Below, piece by piece: positions 1 through 11,837 of a DNA stretch of 64,000 bases; position 1 is the stretch's first letter; each line of letters begins with the position of its first letter. The stretch lies in contig NW_025947093.1 of assembly GCF_000764305.2 (NCBI RefSeq), positions 62,001 through 126,000 on the forward strand, read 5' to 3'. The translations under genes and the position numbers were made by a program. The notes beneath the pieces are model-generated. The model saw nothing but the letters and a program-made list of their open reading frames with translations. It had not been told where the DNA came from and searched no databases. This DNA comes from Hyalella azteca (taxonomy: Eukaryota > Arthropoda > Malacostraca > Amphipoda > Hyalellidae).

Positions 1-318
1 TGGTATCATCAAAATTGTAATTTTAATACAATATTTTCCTTATACGTGCATTTTCATGACGGATGTTTCTTATCCATCATTCAAACTCTGCAAAAGAATT
101 AAACTTTGACAATAATTATTTTCTTCGCTCTTCGATTTTAACAAAATTTAAAAATCTTGATGCGAAAGTTCAAAATTTTGCTCAAATTTGCAATAATCGA
201 GCCCTAGGTCACAAATTCAACTTTTAAAAAAGATCTTGATCCAGAGCCCAGCCTCAGCTCAATAACTACACTCAGCCTAGGAGCAATAAACTAGTCTGGA
301 ACACAATAATCTGGACCA
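1..318. other. AT-rich sequence, no gene seen
   Basis: There is no open frame of interest, RNA gene or recognisable repeat here. The segment leads directly into the 29-bp minisatellite. Confidence 0.6.
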
Positions 319-609
319 GTGAAGCTCTAGTTAGAGACAATAGCGCCGTGAAGCACTAGTTAGAGATAATAGCGCCGTGGAGCACTAGTTAGAGACAATA
401 GCGCCGTGGAGCACTAGTTAGAGATAATAGCGCCGTGGAGCACTAGTTAGAGATAATAGCGCCGTGGAGCACTAGTTAGAGATAATAGCGCGCGCCGTGG
501 AGCACTAGTTAGAGATAATAGCGCCGTGGAGCACTAGTTAGAGATAATAGCGCCGTGGAGCACTAGTTAGAGATAATAGCGCCGTGAAGCACTAGTTAGA
601 GATAACAGC
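319..609. repeat. 29-bp minisatellite, about 10 copies
   Basis: The unit GTGGAGCACTAGTTAGAGAT followed by AATAGCGCC repeats head to tail with few substitutions (gagata/gagaca, gtgg/gtga). One unit near 487-492 carries a CG dinucleotide expansion. No spacers are present, so it is not a CRISPR array. Confidence 0.95.
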
Positions 610-1317
610 GCAGTAGGTCTTCAGACAATGCTTAAGAATGCTCGCGTGCTTCAATTTAAAGAACTCTGACGATTTCTATTAATTCAGTAAAATGAGTTCT
701 TGAATTATTTCTGAAGGCGATCAGACATATAAGGTGAAGCGTGAAGATGGTTCTCATCAATTCTGAGCTCTAGAACAGAGGTTGGGTCTGATGAAGTTGT
801 TAATACTTGTCACGAAAGTCTATTCCGCACACTCTTGGATGGCTGTCAATAAAAGCCGGATCTCATTAGTCTACTTTTTATTGTGAGACCTGACGTTCTC
901 TGCAATATAGAGTTACATCAGAAGGCAGAACTTATAGTAGTGTTAAGGTAATTCCTCTGAACGTCAGTTGGAAACGAACACTTTAAGGCACTTGAAGAAA
1001 CATTTTAAGGCACATAAAGAAACATTTTAAGGCACATAAAGAAATTATTCAGATTTCTACCCAGACAAAAGCAGTCTTATAACATAAAGAACTACCTCGG
1101 TATGGTACAACATTAAAATAATATCTTGTTAAAGAAACGTTCCGGTCAGGGCCATACAGTACAAACAGCCTGGTTAAGTTACACAAAGGGAATGTAGAAT
1201 GTACAATAGCAATTAATTGAAGATTCATAGACACTTAGATTCATTAGCACAATCACGTCGATTGTGCAGTAATCTAGAAAATTAGTATAAAAAACCAACA
1301 CATCATACCAACTGATG
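610..1317. other. Non-coding, nothing recognised
   Basis: Stops are frequent in all frames. A short direct repeat (cattttaaggcacat-type, 999-1042) is the only local structure. Confidence 0.5.
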
Positions 1318-1382
1318 TCGTCAACACGTCGGCGACAGGCCACATCAGGCCTACATTTCAGCGCCGACATCATTATGTCATA
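1318..1382 (+). mobile_element. Fragment of a non-LTR retrotransposon 3' tail
   Basis: The segment with ggcgacaggccacatcaggc and cagcgccgacatcattatgt matches the 3' ends at 20330-20640, 38412-38520 and 47612-47985, and the minus-strand copy at 16856-17010. Only the last about 65 bases of the element are present. Confidence 0.7.
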
Positions 1383-2026
1383 AATGGGCAAAAAATTGCT
1401 AATAACATTGAGATCCGTCAGGTGAAACTCTAACATTATTCTTGGCACATTTGGCATGAAAATGATGCAAAGTTATCAGAAATATAGACTAACGATATTC
1501 ATGTTATCGTGAGAGAACTTAACAGCAGAATTCTTATAGAATATCAGGTCACATATGCTAAGTCGTAATACTGCTAGGACAAGTTAGAGCTACTGGCCTC
1601 TGGGAGATCCTACCAATTTGCTGCTTTGTTAGAGACGAGTACACAGACTAAAAATAAAAAAAAAACAATTCGCTATGAGTACATGTTCAAGGACGAACAA
1701 ATAATAAGTCATGATTAATTTACGCACGACATTTGCTTTTCATGCGTGTCACATTGAGTCGTATATCCCGTTTGATTGGGTTTACGACATAGAGTTTACG
1801 ATTATTTACTACGTGTTATTCCTAGACCACTTAACGATGACCTCCTCAAATCCCTTGTTGTCTTTGTAGTTGTGTTTAACCGCGCGTTCCGCGTCAAGTG
1901 GACTCTTGAACGTCACGAAGCCAGACCCGCGGTGACGCTGACGCCTCCGCCTCGGCATCGAGTAATCTTCCAACATATTTACAGCCTCAACCTAAGGGGT
2001 TAAGGGCGTTAAGGGGTTAAGGGCAA
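1383..2026. other. Non-coding, nothing recognised
   Basis: No supported feature was found. Short g-rich ttaaggggttaaggg repeats at 1995-2023 precede the next minisatellite. Confidence 0.5.
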
Positions 2027-2180
2027 AGGCATGGGATAAGATTATAGAAACGTAAGTAAAAGGCATGTTATAAGATTATAGAAACGTGAGTAAGAGGCAT
2101 GTTGTAAGATTATAGAAACGTGAGTAAGAGGCATGTTGTAAGATTATAGAAACGTGAGTAAGAGGCATGTTATAAGATTA
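2027..2180. repeat. 34-bp minisatellite, 4.5 copies
   Basis: The unit aggcatgttgtaagattata plus gaaacgtgagtaag is tandemly repeated just downstream of the stop codon of the KDM4-like gene, in its presumed 3' flank or 3' UTR. Copies differ at a few positions (gtt/gta, gtgag/gtaag). Confidence 0.9.
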
Positions 2181-2216
2181 CCTGGACAGAAGTAATAATA
2201 ATAATATACCTGAAGA

Positions 2217-5200
2217 CTAATCTGCAAATGATCTCGAAATCAATGGTATCTTTGAGTGGGCTTTAGCCTGAGTGCGTAACTCACATGAGTCGTCTGCCAT
2301 CGTGCGGCTTCGCTTAACGATCTCGAGGAAGAGCGGCTGCAGACTGGGGTCAGGGAAGTGTCTGCAAAGTGCGAAAACGTTACAATCAATGAGGGCCGTA
2401 TATTACAAAAATAGTACCAAATGCAGCAACATCTTTACTAGACAAATTTAAGTCCAACCGAAAACATTGCAATGTGCTTAAACACTACAAGCATTGTTTG
2501 AAAATGTTCCAACACAATTGATAAGTTCGCAATACTATAATTTTAGACACGACTATAGATTTCTCACCTTTTATTACACGCAAAATCCCGAATCGTAGGT
2601 TGCGGAGCAGGCAAGTTGCGGCTTGGATCTTGAGGACATCCTGATTTGTCTCTGCCGTCTTGCCAGGCTCTGTACAAATGAGGCTGGTACCTCTTAACAA
2701 ATGTGTCCATGCTGAAGCGGACTCCTGCATTGCTGCGAAGACACAAATTCTCTATATAAAAGACAATTTATTCACAAGTTTACATTATTTTATTGGAAAA
2801 CTATTTTTAACATTATAGAAATTACTAATTTGTCAAGTCACAAAAATTATTAATGACTGCTGCATTTGTTGCATCGTATCTATATTAAGGCGCTAAGCTA
2901 AGTTTCAGAACATACCTGCCACAAGAGCACTGCTTGACGTACTTCCCGTACTGGATCCAGCGAGTCGTCGCAAAGTTGGTGGCCTCAGCGATATTAAAGC
3001 CATTGTTGAATCCCGAATGGTACCCATACGGAAACGTGATGATAATTTCACCCTGCTCTTGTGTCACCTGGAGACGTGTATAACTTCAATTATAAAGTCT
3101 TATTTAGATATCACTATCAAAACACACACTATCACACTTTGCGTGGATCAAAATCTAAAATTTAGGCTTCATTATTGGCTAATTTGGCCTTTAATTATAT
3201 TGGAACAAACTGACTCTGAAAATGGACATTCCGGAGTCAGGCCTTTACACCGGCTCCTGCCACTCATGGCATGTTCATTTTGTTACTAGCGGAAGAGAGA
3301 AAAATTATACAAGATAGAAGCAACATTAAAGCAGAGGCTAGAGGGGTAAAATGTATTAGAATTTGAAGATAAACTGTGGATTTATTAAGCATTCTAGGAA
3401 ATTGCCACCTAGAGTTCAGGAAACCCACGAGTTTAAATAAAACACAATAAATCCCCCCATGAGTTTAAAATAAAACATAATAAATTCCCCATGAGTTTAA
3501 AAGCCATTAGATTAAAATAAACATAATTAATTAACAACAAAAGATTATGACTGACCCGTTATTACTGACAAGAACTGACCTTGTGATACGGAATGCGGCG
3601 TTTTTTGAGAATTTCTGGTGACATGATGGTCAAGTTATGACGAAGGTAGCCTGGACAGGCCCTGAAGTACTCTGGGAAATATCGGGTAACCAGTTTTTCA
3701 AACTGCCTACCGTATTCGGGGGAAATACCGTACCAGGTCTTGGGAGCCCTCGAGTGCAGTACATTAATGCTGCAACACAGAGAGGAAGCCTCAATGCACG
3801 AAATTTGAAATTTACATTTAGGCTTATTGAATAAGCAAAATCTTAACTAATCACAAGTTCAGTGAAAAATCCCCTAAATATACAACCAACACTGGACTTT
3901 ATTCACAATTAAATAGTTTTGAATTATACCTGGAAAACATTGTTAAGAAATCTTGGAGAACTTTAATTTTAGGCGCAATGAGAGTAAATTATATATTTGC
4001 CATGATATCGACAATTCAGCTGCCTTACGCTTAGTATAAAGTAATAGTGGGAATAAAGTATAACTTGCACTACTGACACAAGTAATTGGACTTACACTAA
4101 CACAAAACAAAAGAGGCAGCAAATATTTTCGGACCTTAGTTAAAACAAGAGTTTGAGGAGCTGCATGGTCATTATACAGCATATGACAAATAATAAATTC
4201 AAAGGATAAGGTGAAGAAAACAAAGCAAGGAGGCAAATAATTTTGATTTACCTATACAAGTCCATGTCTTCGGTTTGCCAGGCAAACAAAGACTTATAGG
4301 ATCCGAAGCACAGGTAGCTCGAATTTATTCCGGGAAGAGTTTGACCATAATCTTCTTTAACGTGGCTTAAAATTGAAGGCAGGGAATTCAAATTCCATAC
4401 CTGCACAATACATTAAGTTCAATTTCGATGTGGATCTTAAACAACTCATAAGTTGATAACTTTAAATTACCAAGAATTGTGCAGAATTTACAAAAAAAGA
4501 CACATACCTTCAATTCTGCGTCAGTTAATGTGCCCTCCGCAGCAGCAAGGTAAGTCGGATTGTGACTGGTGATGGAGCTCCAGTAATTCTTCTCCAAATC
4601 ATCATAAGCCTCGTGGAGAGGTGATTGGTGACTGCTACTCTCAGCCAGCGTCTTAAATTCGTGCGCCGACATTGGTTTCATTATTTTGTTTTTCAGAGTG
4701 TAAACACCTTCGCAGCCTTGAACTGTTTGCATAATTGTCTCATGAATCATGAGGCCTTTCAGATCAATGTCGGCCTTCCGTGGTACATATTGTTTTGGTG
4801 GTACAATCTGTGAATGACGATAAACACTTGAGTAAAATATGAAGAGCATGAAATTTCTTCTTGTCAACAAAATCTAAGAAGCAAACAAATACTACCTTGA
4901 AATAATTTCAATAACTGCAAACAAATACTACATTGAAATAATTTCAATAACTGAGATTTATTTTCAGCTGAAATTTTCACCAAAAGATATCTACTTTAAT
5001 AACTTCTTTATTATCAATAAGTGTGACCCTAAAATACAACTAAATTATTTGAAAAAGCAATCATCTGTATAGTGATTATAGATCAGCATTAATATCTTGT
5101 AAGAATTTTGAATATCAACAAACATTAACCCTTTCACGGGCAAGTTACTATACATGGTCTGTTGAAATTGCCTCACAAAGAGACCTACCACGGCTTCCTC

Positions 5201-5923
5201 TCTGTGTTTGAGGCTTCCTTATCATGCCTCAGTCAATCACTATTTATCTGTCCATCATTCCATCTTTAGCATCTCCCCCTACCATGCCCAAAATGTAAAA
5301 TACCATCAACAGGGTAATAAGGGATGGGCGGTTTCCTGTTTGTGTTTGAGGCTTTCTTATCATGCCTCAACTAATTATCCCATACATGGCATCACTTATA
5401 TTTAATTATTTAAGGTAACTTGATTTAATTGAATTGTATTAAATTGTTATGTTATTAATTTTGTCATCTGAATAAACTTAATTTAATTACAAAGAAAATA
5501 TTTTGTAAAGTGTCCGCATTTAACAAATTATTAAAGTGCGATTTAAACCTCCAATATGCCAAATTTTTATAAGTACATATAAATAAATATTTTGTATAAT
5601 ACATCTTATATTATTCTACTGGTTTCTAAAATTTCAATTTCTGGATATTTCAATGCTTGCCCTTGAAATGGATAAAATAGACATTTGAAAGATCTTACCT
5701 TTGCAAGGCCCATTTTATGAGCACCCTTTTCCTCAATGAATTCCAGAAACTTCTCAAAATCCTTGAATTCTTCCCAAGTGGGGTGAAACACCATGACTTC
5801 CCCCGGCGAGCATGATGAAGAGCCGTCATCTGAGTCAATGTCATGGGGTGTGCCAACATTTAAGATAGGGAGGCGCCCCCACCAACCAACTATTTTAAAA
5901 TTTGGTTCTCTTTTTGGAGCCAT
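2217..5923 (-). CDS. KDM4/JMJD2-like histone demethylase with an iron-ligand His replaced by Gln
   Basis: Members of the KDM4 family are nuclear Fe(II)/2-oxoglutarate oxygenases that demethylate trimethyl-lysine on histone H3 (K9, K36). I assembled seven coding exons with GT-AG borders and matching phases: 5923-5699, 4807-4508, 4400-4252, 3769-3580, 3067-2916, 2732-2568 and 2361-2217, giving 1326 nt and 441 residues with no stop. JmjN lies near residues 43-84. JmjC follows, with the 2-oxoglutarate contacts Tyr (PTYLA), Asn227 and Lys235, the second iron His305 (GYH), Glu219 and a zinc site Cys263, His269, Cys335, Cys337. The first iron His is Gln217 (FAWQTED; codon CAA at 4277-4275). The protein ends without PHD or Tudor domains, as in short insect KDM4 forms. 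An acceptor (cctacag) directly precedes the ATG, implying an upstream UTR exon. Identity is very sure; catalytic activity is doubtful. Confidence 0.93.
5125..5410. mobile_element. piggyBac-type MITE fragment (TTAA-CCCTTTCACGGG end)
   Basis: The sequence starts TTAACCCTTTCACGGGCAAG, a terminus typical of piggyBac-like elements at a TTAA target. It shares about 270 bases with 6041-6235, including gaggcttcc and atcatgcct blocks. Inside, from 5311, is a short stretch resembling the TA-target TIR family end (accatcaacagggtaataag). The right terminus is not clear. It lies in the first coding intron of the KDM4-like gene. Confidence 0.6.
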
Positions 5924-6040
5924 CTGTAGGATTCAATTGAATTTGAATATCATATATAATTTGAATATTGAATATTGCTATATTTATTACCAACATCATC
6001 CTTGGCAGTAATCATAGAAGTATACTTAGCATTATAATTG

Positions 6041-6235
6041 TAACCCTTTCACAGGCAAGTTATCATATATGGTCATATGGTCACTTGAAATCGCCTCACT
6101 AAGAGACCCATTATGGCTTCCTGTTTGTTTGAGGCTTCATTATCAAGCCCCAGTCAATTATTAGTTATCTGACTATCGTTCCATCCATAGCATTATCATT
6201 TACCATGCCCAAGAATTAAAATGGGCATGAAAGTT
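6041..6235. mobile_element. Second copy of the piggyBac-type MITE
   Basis: Direct repeat of 5127-5290: it begins taaccctttcacaggcaagt and continues through the same gaggcttc and ccatgccc blocks with about 15-20% divergence by eye. It lies just upstream of the KDM4-like first coding exon. Confidence 0.6.
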
Positions 6236-6298
6236 TTGACTCAGACAATGAAATTGATGCTATTTCAAAATTTTTTTAAAGGCAGAATTATCAATATA

Positions 6299-6552
6299 CC
6301 ATCAAACGGGGTAATAAGGGATGGGTGGGGTAAATCGGGACAGTCTGTGGGGTAATGTGGGACAGTCATCCCACATTTTGTAGAAATGTTGTAGCAGCTT
6401 AGCTAATCAAAATATTGCAAAACTAAAAATAGTGGCATAAAGTTCCAACATTTTTATTATCTGCATAGCATAAAGTAAGTTAAAAAATCATACCTACATT
6501 TAATACTTCTGAAAATCCTTAAAAAAATGTGTGAAAAGCAAGATTACTGGTA
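6299..6552. mobile_element. End of a TA-target TIR element
   Basis: It starts after a TA with CCATCAAACGGGGTAATAAG. It then matches the reverse complement of about 13800-14030, the right end of the element at 11838-14308, including the tagcagct, aatattgcaaaactaaaaat and ggcataaagtt blocks. Only one end is recognisable. Confidence 0.65.
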
Positions 6553-7329
6553 TATAGAAAAAAATTCCATGACATTTCCATGACCATCAGTATAATTTTC
6601 ATAGACTTGTATACAACAGGTTTATCACGACTGAAAGACTAACCGTGCATATTCTACCATCTCCTTCAGTTGATAAATAGCAAACGTGTAAATGCATAGA
6701 GCAGACAGACACAGAGGAACAAAAATGACACAAATCTGAAAATCTAGCCCACACTGGTATTATATGAATTCAATATTGTAAAATTACAACAAATATTGAG
6801 TAATGCACACAAGATTGTATGTGATAATGTCAACACAATTCAGAACACTCTTCAACACCACTACCCTAACATTAAATTTTCAAATTCCCATTTCTCTCCA
6901 TTGCTTCTGCATATTCATCTGCTGCTTGCTCAAGCGCGTTGATGCCCTTCTTCGTACACCTTTTCTTCTTCTTCAGTTCATTTAGCTCATATGCTCTTTG
7001 ACAGAATGACAAGCTAAAAAAATGTCCCAGTCAATCAGAAGTTGAAAATGCTTGAAACTATGCGCTCAGTTCACTGCAATGTTGTGATTCATCTCTAAAG
7101 TTGCACATCTCATCACACAACACCATCCACACCTGTGTTAGGGAATCTCTTGGCATCAACAAGCAAAGTGAGACAGTTCTTCAACTGTGTCTCGTTGGCT
7201 TCCTCACAATCCTTCTTGATGAAGACTTTTGGCACCAGCCATCTCATGTTCCTACCAAGGCTATACCTGATCCTGATAGGGCTCTTGTCCAGGTAGCATC
7301 TCAGGCAGTGACCTGCAATTTTTTTCAAA
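6553..7329. other. Non-coding, probably decayed repeat
   Basis: No supported gene. A minus-strand open frame at 7113-7328 abuts the truncated reverse transcriptase but does not resemble the fingers or palm of one, so the retrotransposon homology appears to stop near 7330. Confidence 0.45.
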
Positions 7330-7512
7330 TAGTTTGCAAAGGCTATTTGTGAGTGCTATGGGGCAGTTTGAGGATGGATTTGCAGGTGGTTTGTTGGGCA
7401 TTAGGAAGGACAGGATGTGAGCCAAGTGCCATTGATGGAGGACTCCTGTTGACCAGATGTAGTTGTAGAAAGCTAGTAATCGTGTTTGTTGCATGTGTGG
7501 TAGGTGCATCAA
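7330..7512 (-). pseudogene. Reverse transcriptase N-terminal fragment
   Basis: The minus-strand frame carries NPSSNCPIALTNSLCKLFEK, the conserved fingers motif of non-LTR reverse transcriptases (family form: P.SYRPI.L...L.K..E). The upstream part MPNKPPA.. fits the usual PKP linker. The frame breaks just after the motif and no palm YxDD is present. It belongs to the Jockey/I-type element described for this region. Confidence 0.8.
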
Positions 7513-7600
7513 GAATGAGGGTGGTATTGTGTCAGGGCCTGGTGCTGATGGGCATGTAGTGTTTATTGCTCTAATTAGGTCGATTACAGTGAAGTTGCTG

Positions 7601-7837
7601 TTAAAACCAAGAAGTGAAGTTTACTACTGAGGGCATATTTTGGGTTTTATGGAGTTTTGTGATTTGTGGGGATGGGCTGGGTGGTCCAGTAAGTTCTCTA
7701 GCCAGTGCATTTGCTACCTCTACTGGGTTTGTAAGGAGTCTATTCCCAACATCTAGGATGATGGTTGTTTGTGGTGGTGCCTCTCTGAGTTGACAAATTT
7801 TATTCCAAATTTTGGTTCTAGTTGATATATAGGTCAA
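7601..7837 (-). pseudogene. Linker between endonuclease and reverse transcriptase
   Basis: The frame contains RTKIWNKICQLREAPP and NRLLTNPVEVANALARELTG, a type of sequence common between the endonuclease and RT of Jockey-like ORF2 proteins. Position and orientation fit the element; similarity alone would be weak. Confidence 0.6.
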
Positions 7838-8393
7838 TGATTCAACAAATAATGTCCAACTTTTCTGTTTAGCCAGAAGAACTGTGCGTCAAAACATTGC
7901 AGCTGCACGCCTGTAGTTCATCCATAAGTGGATGGTGCCTAGCTTCTGACTGTATAGTACTAGGGCCTTTCTTTTGGTTCTGAGTGTAGCAGTGCACTCT
8001 GGAGTTCACCAACAGTGGGTTTGCATTTGTTTTCTGGGGTTAGTAGAGATGGGGACTGCCAGTGCACCCGCTGTCACGAAGCGGCTCTCCACTGCACTGC
8101 ATGTCTCAGAAGGGGAAAGGAATGTTTGCATGATGTCTACATGTTTTTGGTAGGCAGCTCAGTCAGCTTTGTTTAGGATCCATCTGGGCCTTGAGGGAAG
8201 GGGTATGTTTATATTATTTATGGTTATATTGAGGAGGAAGAGGTCACTGTGGTATGGATCAGGAGCTGGTTCCCATGTTAAAGAGGGAGCCAGGTTGTCT
8301 AGTTATGGTGAGGTCAATGTGTGTGAGTGTACCTGTTGGGCTTATGTGATAGGGTGCTGTGTTTGCCAGTATGATGTTATTTGTGTGAAGCCA

Positions 8394-8805
8394 CTATGCT
8401 ATGAGCCGGGCATGCTGGTCTGAGTAGGAAGATCCCCAGGATTTGTGGTGGGCATTTGCATCGATGCAGATGATGTAAGGTGTGGTGAGCAATTGTAGTA
8501 TGTCTGTCAGTTTAGTGAGGAGAGTTTTGTTGTCTGTACAAGGGGGGGACTTATAGTAAGCATATGGCAAGTTTGAAGGAAGGGAGGTATATGTGTGTGG
8601 TACACTGGTACAGGCTTCAGTGAGTGTGGGCAGAGTTATGGTTTTTGTTGGGCACTGGCGGGCACTGTGCAAGTGTAAGTGGGTGTGTGGGTGGTACATT
8701 TGTTTCCTGCATGCATAGTATATCTGGTGCGTGGTTGTCTAGTGCTGTTTGGATGTGGGATGTTTGATCTAAAGATGTGGATATTCCATTGTAGGAGTGA
8801 GTCAT
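8394..8805 (-). pseudogene. Apurinic-type endonuclease fragment of the non-LTR ORF2
   Basis: Two overlapping frames together show HAPDILCMQETN (the metal-binding Glu motif of the exonuclease-endonuclease-phosphatase fold) and, further on, IICIDANAHHKSWGSSYSD, matching the DFNAHH..WGS motif of Jockey/R1-type endonucleases. A frameshift near 8620-8700 separates them. In a live element this enzyme nicks the genomic target; here it is broken. Confidence 0.82.
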
Positions 8806-9469
8806 TACGAATGTGTTAGGGAGGTGAGGCCTAATTCTGTAAGCAGTGAGGTGATAGTTGATTCAATTTGTAATTTTGATCCTAGTTCAATAAAGCATTC
8901 TATTTTGGCACTTAAAGAGGTTGCAAGTAGAAGTTCCAGTATTATTGGGAGCAAAGATAGGAACCAAGCTGGGGAGGGGGTTGTGTTGCTGGAGTTTGCA
9001 GGGGGGCTTGTGCATGGTCATGGAGAGTTCTGGTGTTTTTGAGGACTTATTTGTGGTGGTGACAGAGGTGGTAATAGGGGCAGAGAGGATTCTTGTTCTT
9101 CCATGTCATCCAGCTCCTGCTGCATCATGGGAGAGTGGTCTGGGCAGCTACTTACTAGAGGGGGAAGCTGTCCAGCTGGAAACCTGTAGTTGGAATTTTG
9201 GGTTGTGCAAATGGTACTCTGTTGAAAATTTTTGTTTATGTGTAGAGGTATGTAGTGTTTTTACCCATCAGAGTATTGCTATTCCTCTTTTGTGGACAGG
9301 TTAGGGGAGGGAAGGTGGCTTGTGAGCAGAGTGTTGGTGGTAGTGTCTGAGGTGGTTGGGTCTGTCTGGTTGCATGGGTTTGAAGTCTTCTGTTGCTAGA
9401 GTTGTCATTGCCATTAGTTTGCTGGGCTGGCAGGGTTTCTTCCTGGCTTTTGGGTAGGAGACTTGGTGG

Positions 9470-9985
9470 TTTACAGAGCAATGACAAATAAGGCACATAG
9501 GGCAACTTTTATCAAAGGCATCATGGTTCCCTTTACAGTTAACACATCATGGGGGCTCTTGGCAGGTTAGTCTACTATCTCCATTTGTCCCCCAATGACT
9601 GCAGAGTTGTGGACTACGACAGTAGGTTGAAGAGTGTCCCCACCTGCAACACTTGTAGCATTGGATAGGATTTGGATAATATGGATCCACTTTGTAGCTG
9701 CTATATCCAATCCAAATGTTTTCAGGTCATTGCTTTTCTAAAAAGGTCAGCACGAATAATGGCATATGGGATTTTGCTGGGTCACGGAAGAGCTTTCCAA
9801 CAGCTGTGACTCCCGAGGGTCTGAGTAGTTCCAATAAATCTTCAATTTTTTTTGAAGTTCTGGTGCATAGATTTTTCCAAGGGTATTTTGAGAGTTCAGC
9901 GCTATAGTGATTTGGATAGGGAGCAAGATCCAAATCACTATAGCGCTGAATATGGCAAGAAGTCTCACTGCAAGTAGTGTATTCA
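9470..9985 (-). pseudogene. ORF1 (gag-like) fragment with CCHC zinc knuckles
   Basis: Translation across 9700-9480 shows PNPIQCYKCCRWGHSSTYC, a CX2CX4HX4C knuckle preceded by the YKVDPY..P motif usual before gag knuckles of Jockey/I elements. Another Cys-His cluster (CVNCKGNHD...CP) follows. At least one frameshift and a stop (ctcatggg region near 9550) break the frame. The segment ends at the 8-bp target duplication of the hAT element at 9978-9985. Confidence 0.8.
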
Positions 9986-11775
9986 CAGAGCTGGGCAGCG
10001 CTAGGTACTTAGAAATGTAGCGGCCACTACCGCTACTGCTACATGCTCTAGATGCGCTACTGCTACACCCACTAGATTGTAGTGGGCGCTACCACTACTG
10101 CTACAGTAAAATGTAGCGCCGCTACATTAGCCGCTACAATGGCCAAAATTAATGGAAATCTCAAAATATTTATTGTTCTGTTATTGGGATTTATTGTTCT
10201 GTTATTGGGATTTATATTTAATGATAATAAAACATTTTCAAAACATATCAATGCAACTTTATTGCAATTAGCCTAACCAAACTAGTATGGGTTAGATACA
10301 GTAAATAAAAGTTACAGTTATTTTTAGGTCTAGCTTTCCCTACATGGATGCCTACTATAATCTACCAATCTCAAAAATTATCCACAGATACATATAAAAA
10401 ATCAGTCTTTTATTCGTATATATATATGGATAATTTTTGAGATTGGTAGATTAAAGTAGACATCCATGTAGGGAAGGTGAAACATAAAAATAACTGTGTA
10501 AAAATAACTTTAAAAAACTGAAACGTAAAAGAATACCTGTAAAATTTACTCGCCAGTTGCATGTCAAGTGAAATATAAAAGTACCTGTAACATTTACCTG
10601 CAAGTAAACTGAAACATAACAATACCTGTAACAATTACTCACAAGTCGTAAGCAAATTGAAATATAAAAATAAGTTTACTATTAAGTAAAATCTAAGGGC
10701 TTTATCTATAAATGTAGCGGTAGCTCTGTAGCGGCAAAACCTCGTATTGCTACTTGAATATGTAGTTTCCACTACATGTACCATAAAATGGGGTAACTTA
10801 GACCACTTTTTTTTATAAATGATGCCATTTTTTTACTAGCTAAATTAAACTTGAATTGAAACGTGCAAAATACAGGTCTATACTCTAGCTTCACTCACCA
10901 TAAATTGCTGGCTCTTGCCTCTCATAGTCTTTATGTAATTTCAAAAAAAGTGATGGTCTTTGTTACCCCAGCTCTTGGGGTAACGTAGACCGGGTGGTAA
11001 AAATCAATTATATTTTCTGGTAAAATAACTCCAGGTTTTGGTGCATTGTAGTAGAACTCTTCTAGTTACATATGCTAATGACAAACTTGAGGAAAGTGTC
11101 ATAGTTTGCAAATGGGGGGGCACCGCCCCATAATGAGGGAAATGTGACTACCTAATGGCAGCCCTGATGGGGTAATATTGACTGGCTTGGAAATTAAGTT
11201 AAAATTACCATATATAAGACTCTGTAGAGTCTGAAACATAAAGAAAAAACATAAATAGGCTGTCAAACATAAAATATGTTATATATGGTAATTTTATATT
11301 AACTTCCAAGCCAGTCTATGTTACCCCCTCAGGGCTGACATTAGGTGGTCTAAGTTACCCCATTTGGGGGCGGCGCCCCCCATTTGCAAACTATGACACT
11401 TTCCTAAAATTTGTCATTTGCATATGTAACTAGAAGAGTTCTACTACAATGCATCAAAACCTGGAGTAATTTAACCAAAAAAATAAAAAAATTGGAGGGG
11501 GTACTCTGATAGGCTTTAAATAATAGCTTTTTTTTTGTGGGTCACATTTTTAATTTTTTAACCTATTAGATATGCACACTTTTTAAATCTTTCTATTGTG
11601 TTATGTAGCCTCAGTATTAGGCCTTTAATGCCCATTGACAAAATTTTTTTATGTCAAATAGTTTTTGAGTTGTGTGGGTTTTTGTTAAAAAAACGAAAAG
11701 TGGTCTAAGTTACCCCGCCGGTCTAAGTTACCCCATTTTACGGTAGCGCACTACTGCCCTGGCTGCCCACCTCTG
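9986..11775. mobile_element. hAT-like non-autonomous element with 8-bp target duplication
   Basis: The ends are CAGAGCTGGGCAGC and GCTGCCCACCTCTG, imperfect inverted repeats of hAT form. An 8-bp duplication TGTATTCA occurs at 9978-9985 and 11776-11783, which is the hAT hallmark. The interior holds many gtagcg/cgctac motifs and no transposase. A 963-bp TA-target element sits inside at 10781-11743, so the original element was about 0.83 kb. It interrupts ORF1 of the non-LTR element. Confidence 0.92.
10781..11743. mobile_element. TA-target TIR foldback element nested in the hAT copy
   Basis: Termini CCATAAAATGGGGTAAC and GTTACCCCATTTTACGG are flanked by TA at 10779-10780 and 11744-11745. The interior is a large imperfect palindrome centred near 11235: ctccaggttttggtgcattg (about 11029) pairs with its complement at about 11445-11465, and ggcagccctgatggggtaat with its complement near 11320-11336. 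No coding capacity is present. Confidence 0.88.
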
Positions 11776-11837
11776 TGTATTCACTTGTTCTAATATGTGG
11801 CAAGAGATATAAAGCCATCCTGATATTAGGTGCTGTA

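Noticed and set aside
319..609. CRISPR array
   Set aside because: Repeats are contiguous without spacers, in a eukaryotic context with introns and retrotransposons; the same applies to all other arrays here.
1049..1457. Minus-strand frames of 61 and 92 codons
   Set aside because: No motif, no splice context and AT-driven composition.
4808..5698. piggyBac-type ends near 5125 as a complete element
   Set aside because: Only one convincing terminus is visible; no matching right end at a TTAA could be placed.
2217..5923. KDM4-like gene as a processed pseudogene
   Set aside because: It has six introns within the coding region with canonical borders and consistent phases and no stop; only one key residue is changed.
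7113..7328. Continuation of the reverse transcriptase beyond 7330
   Set aside because: The open frame shows none of the expected RT palm motifs and is in a different frame from the fingers motif.
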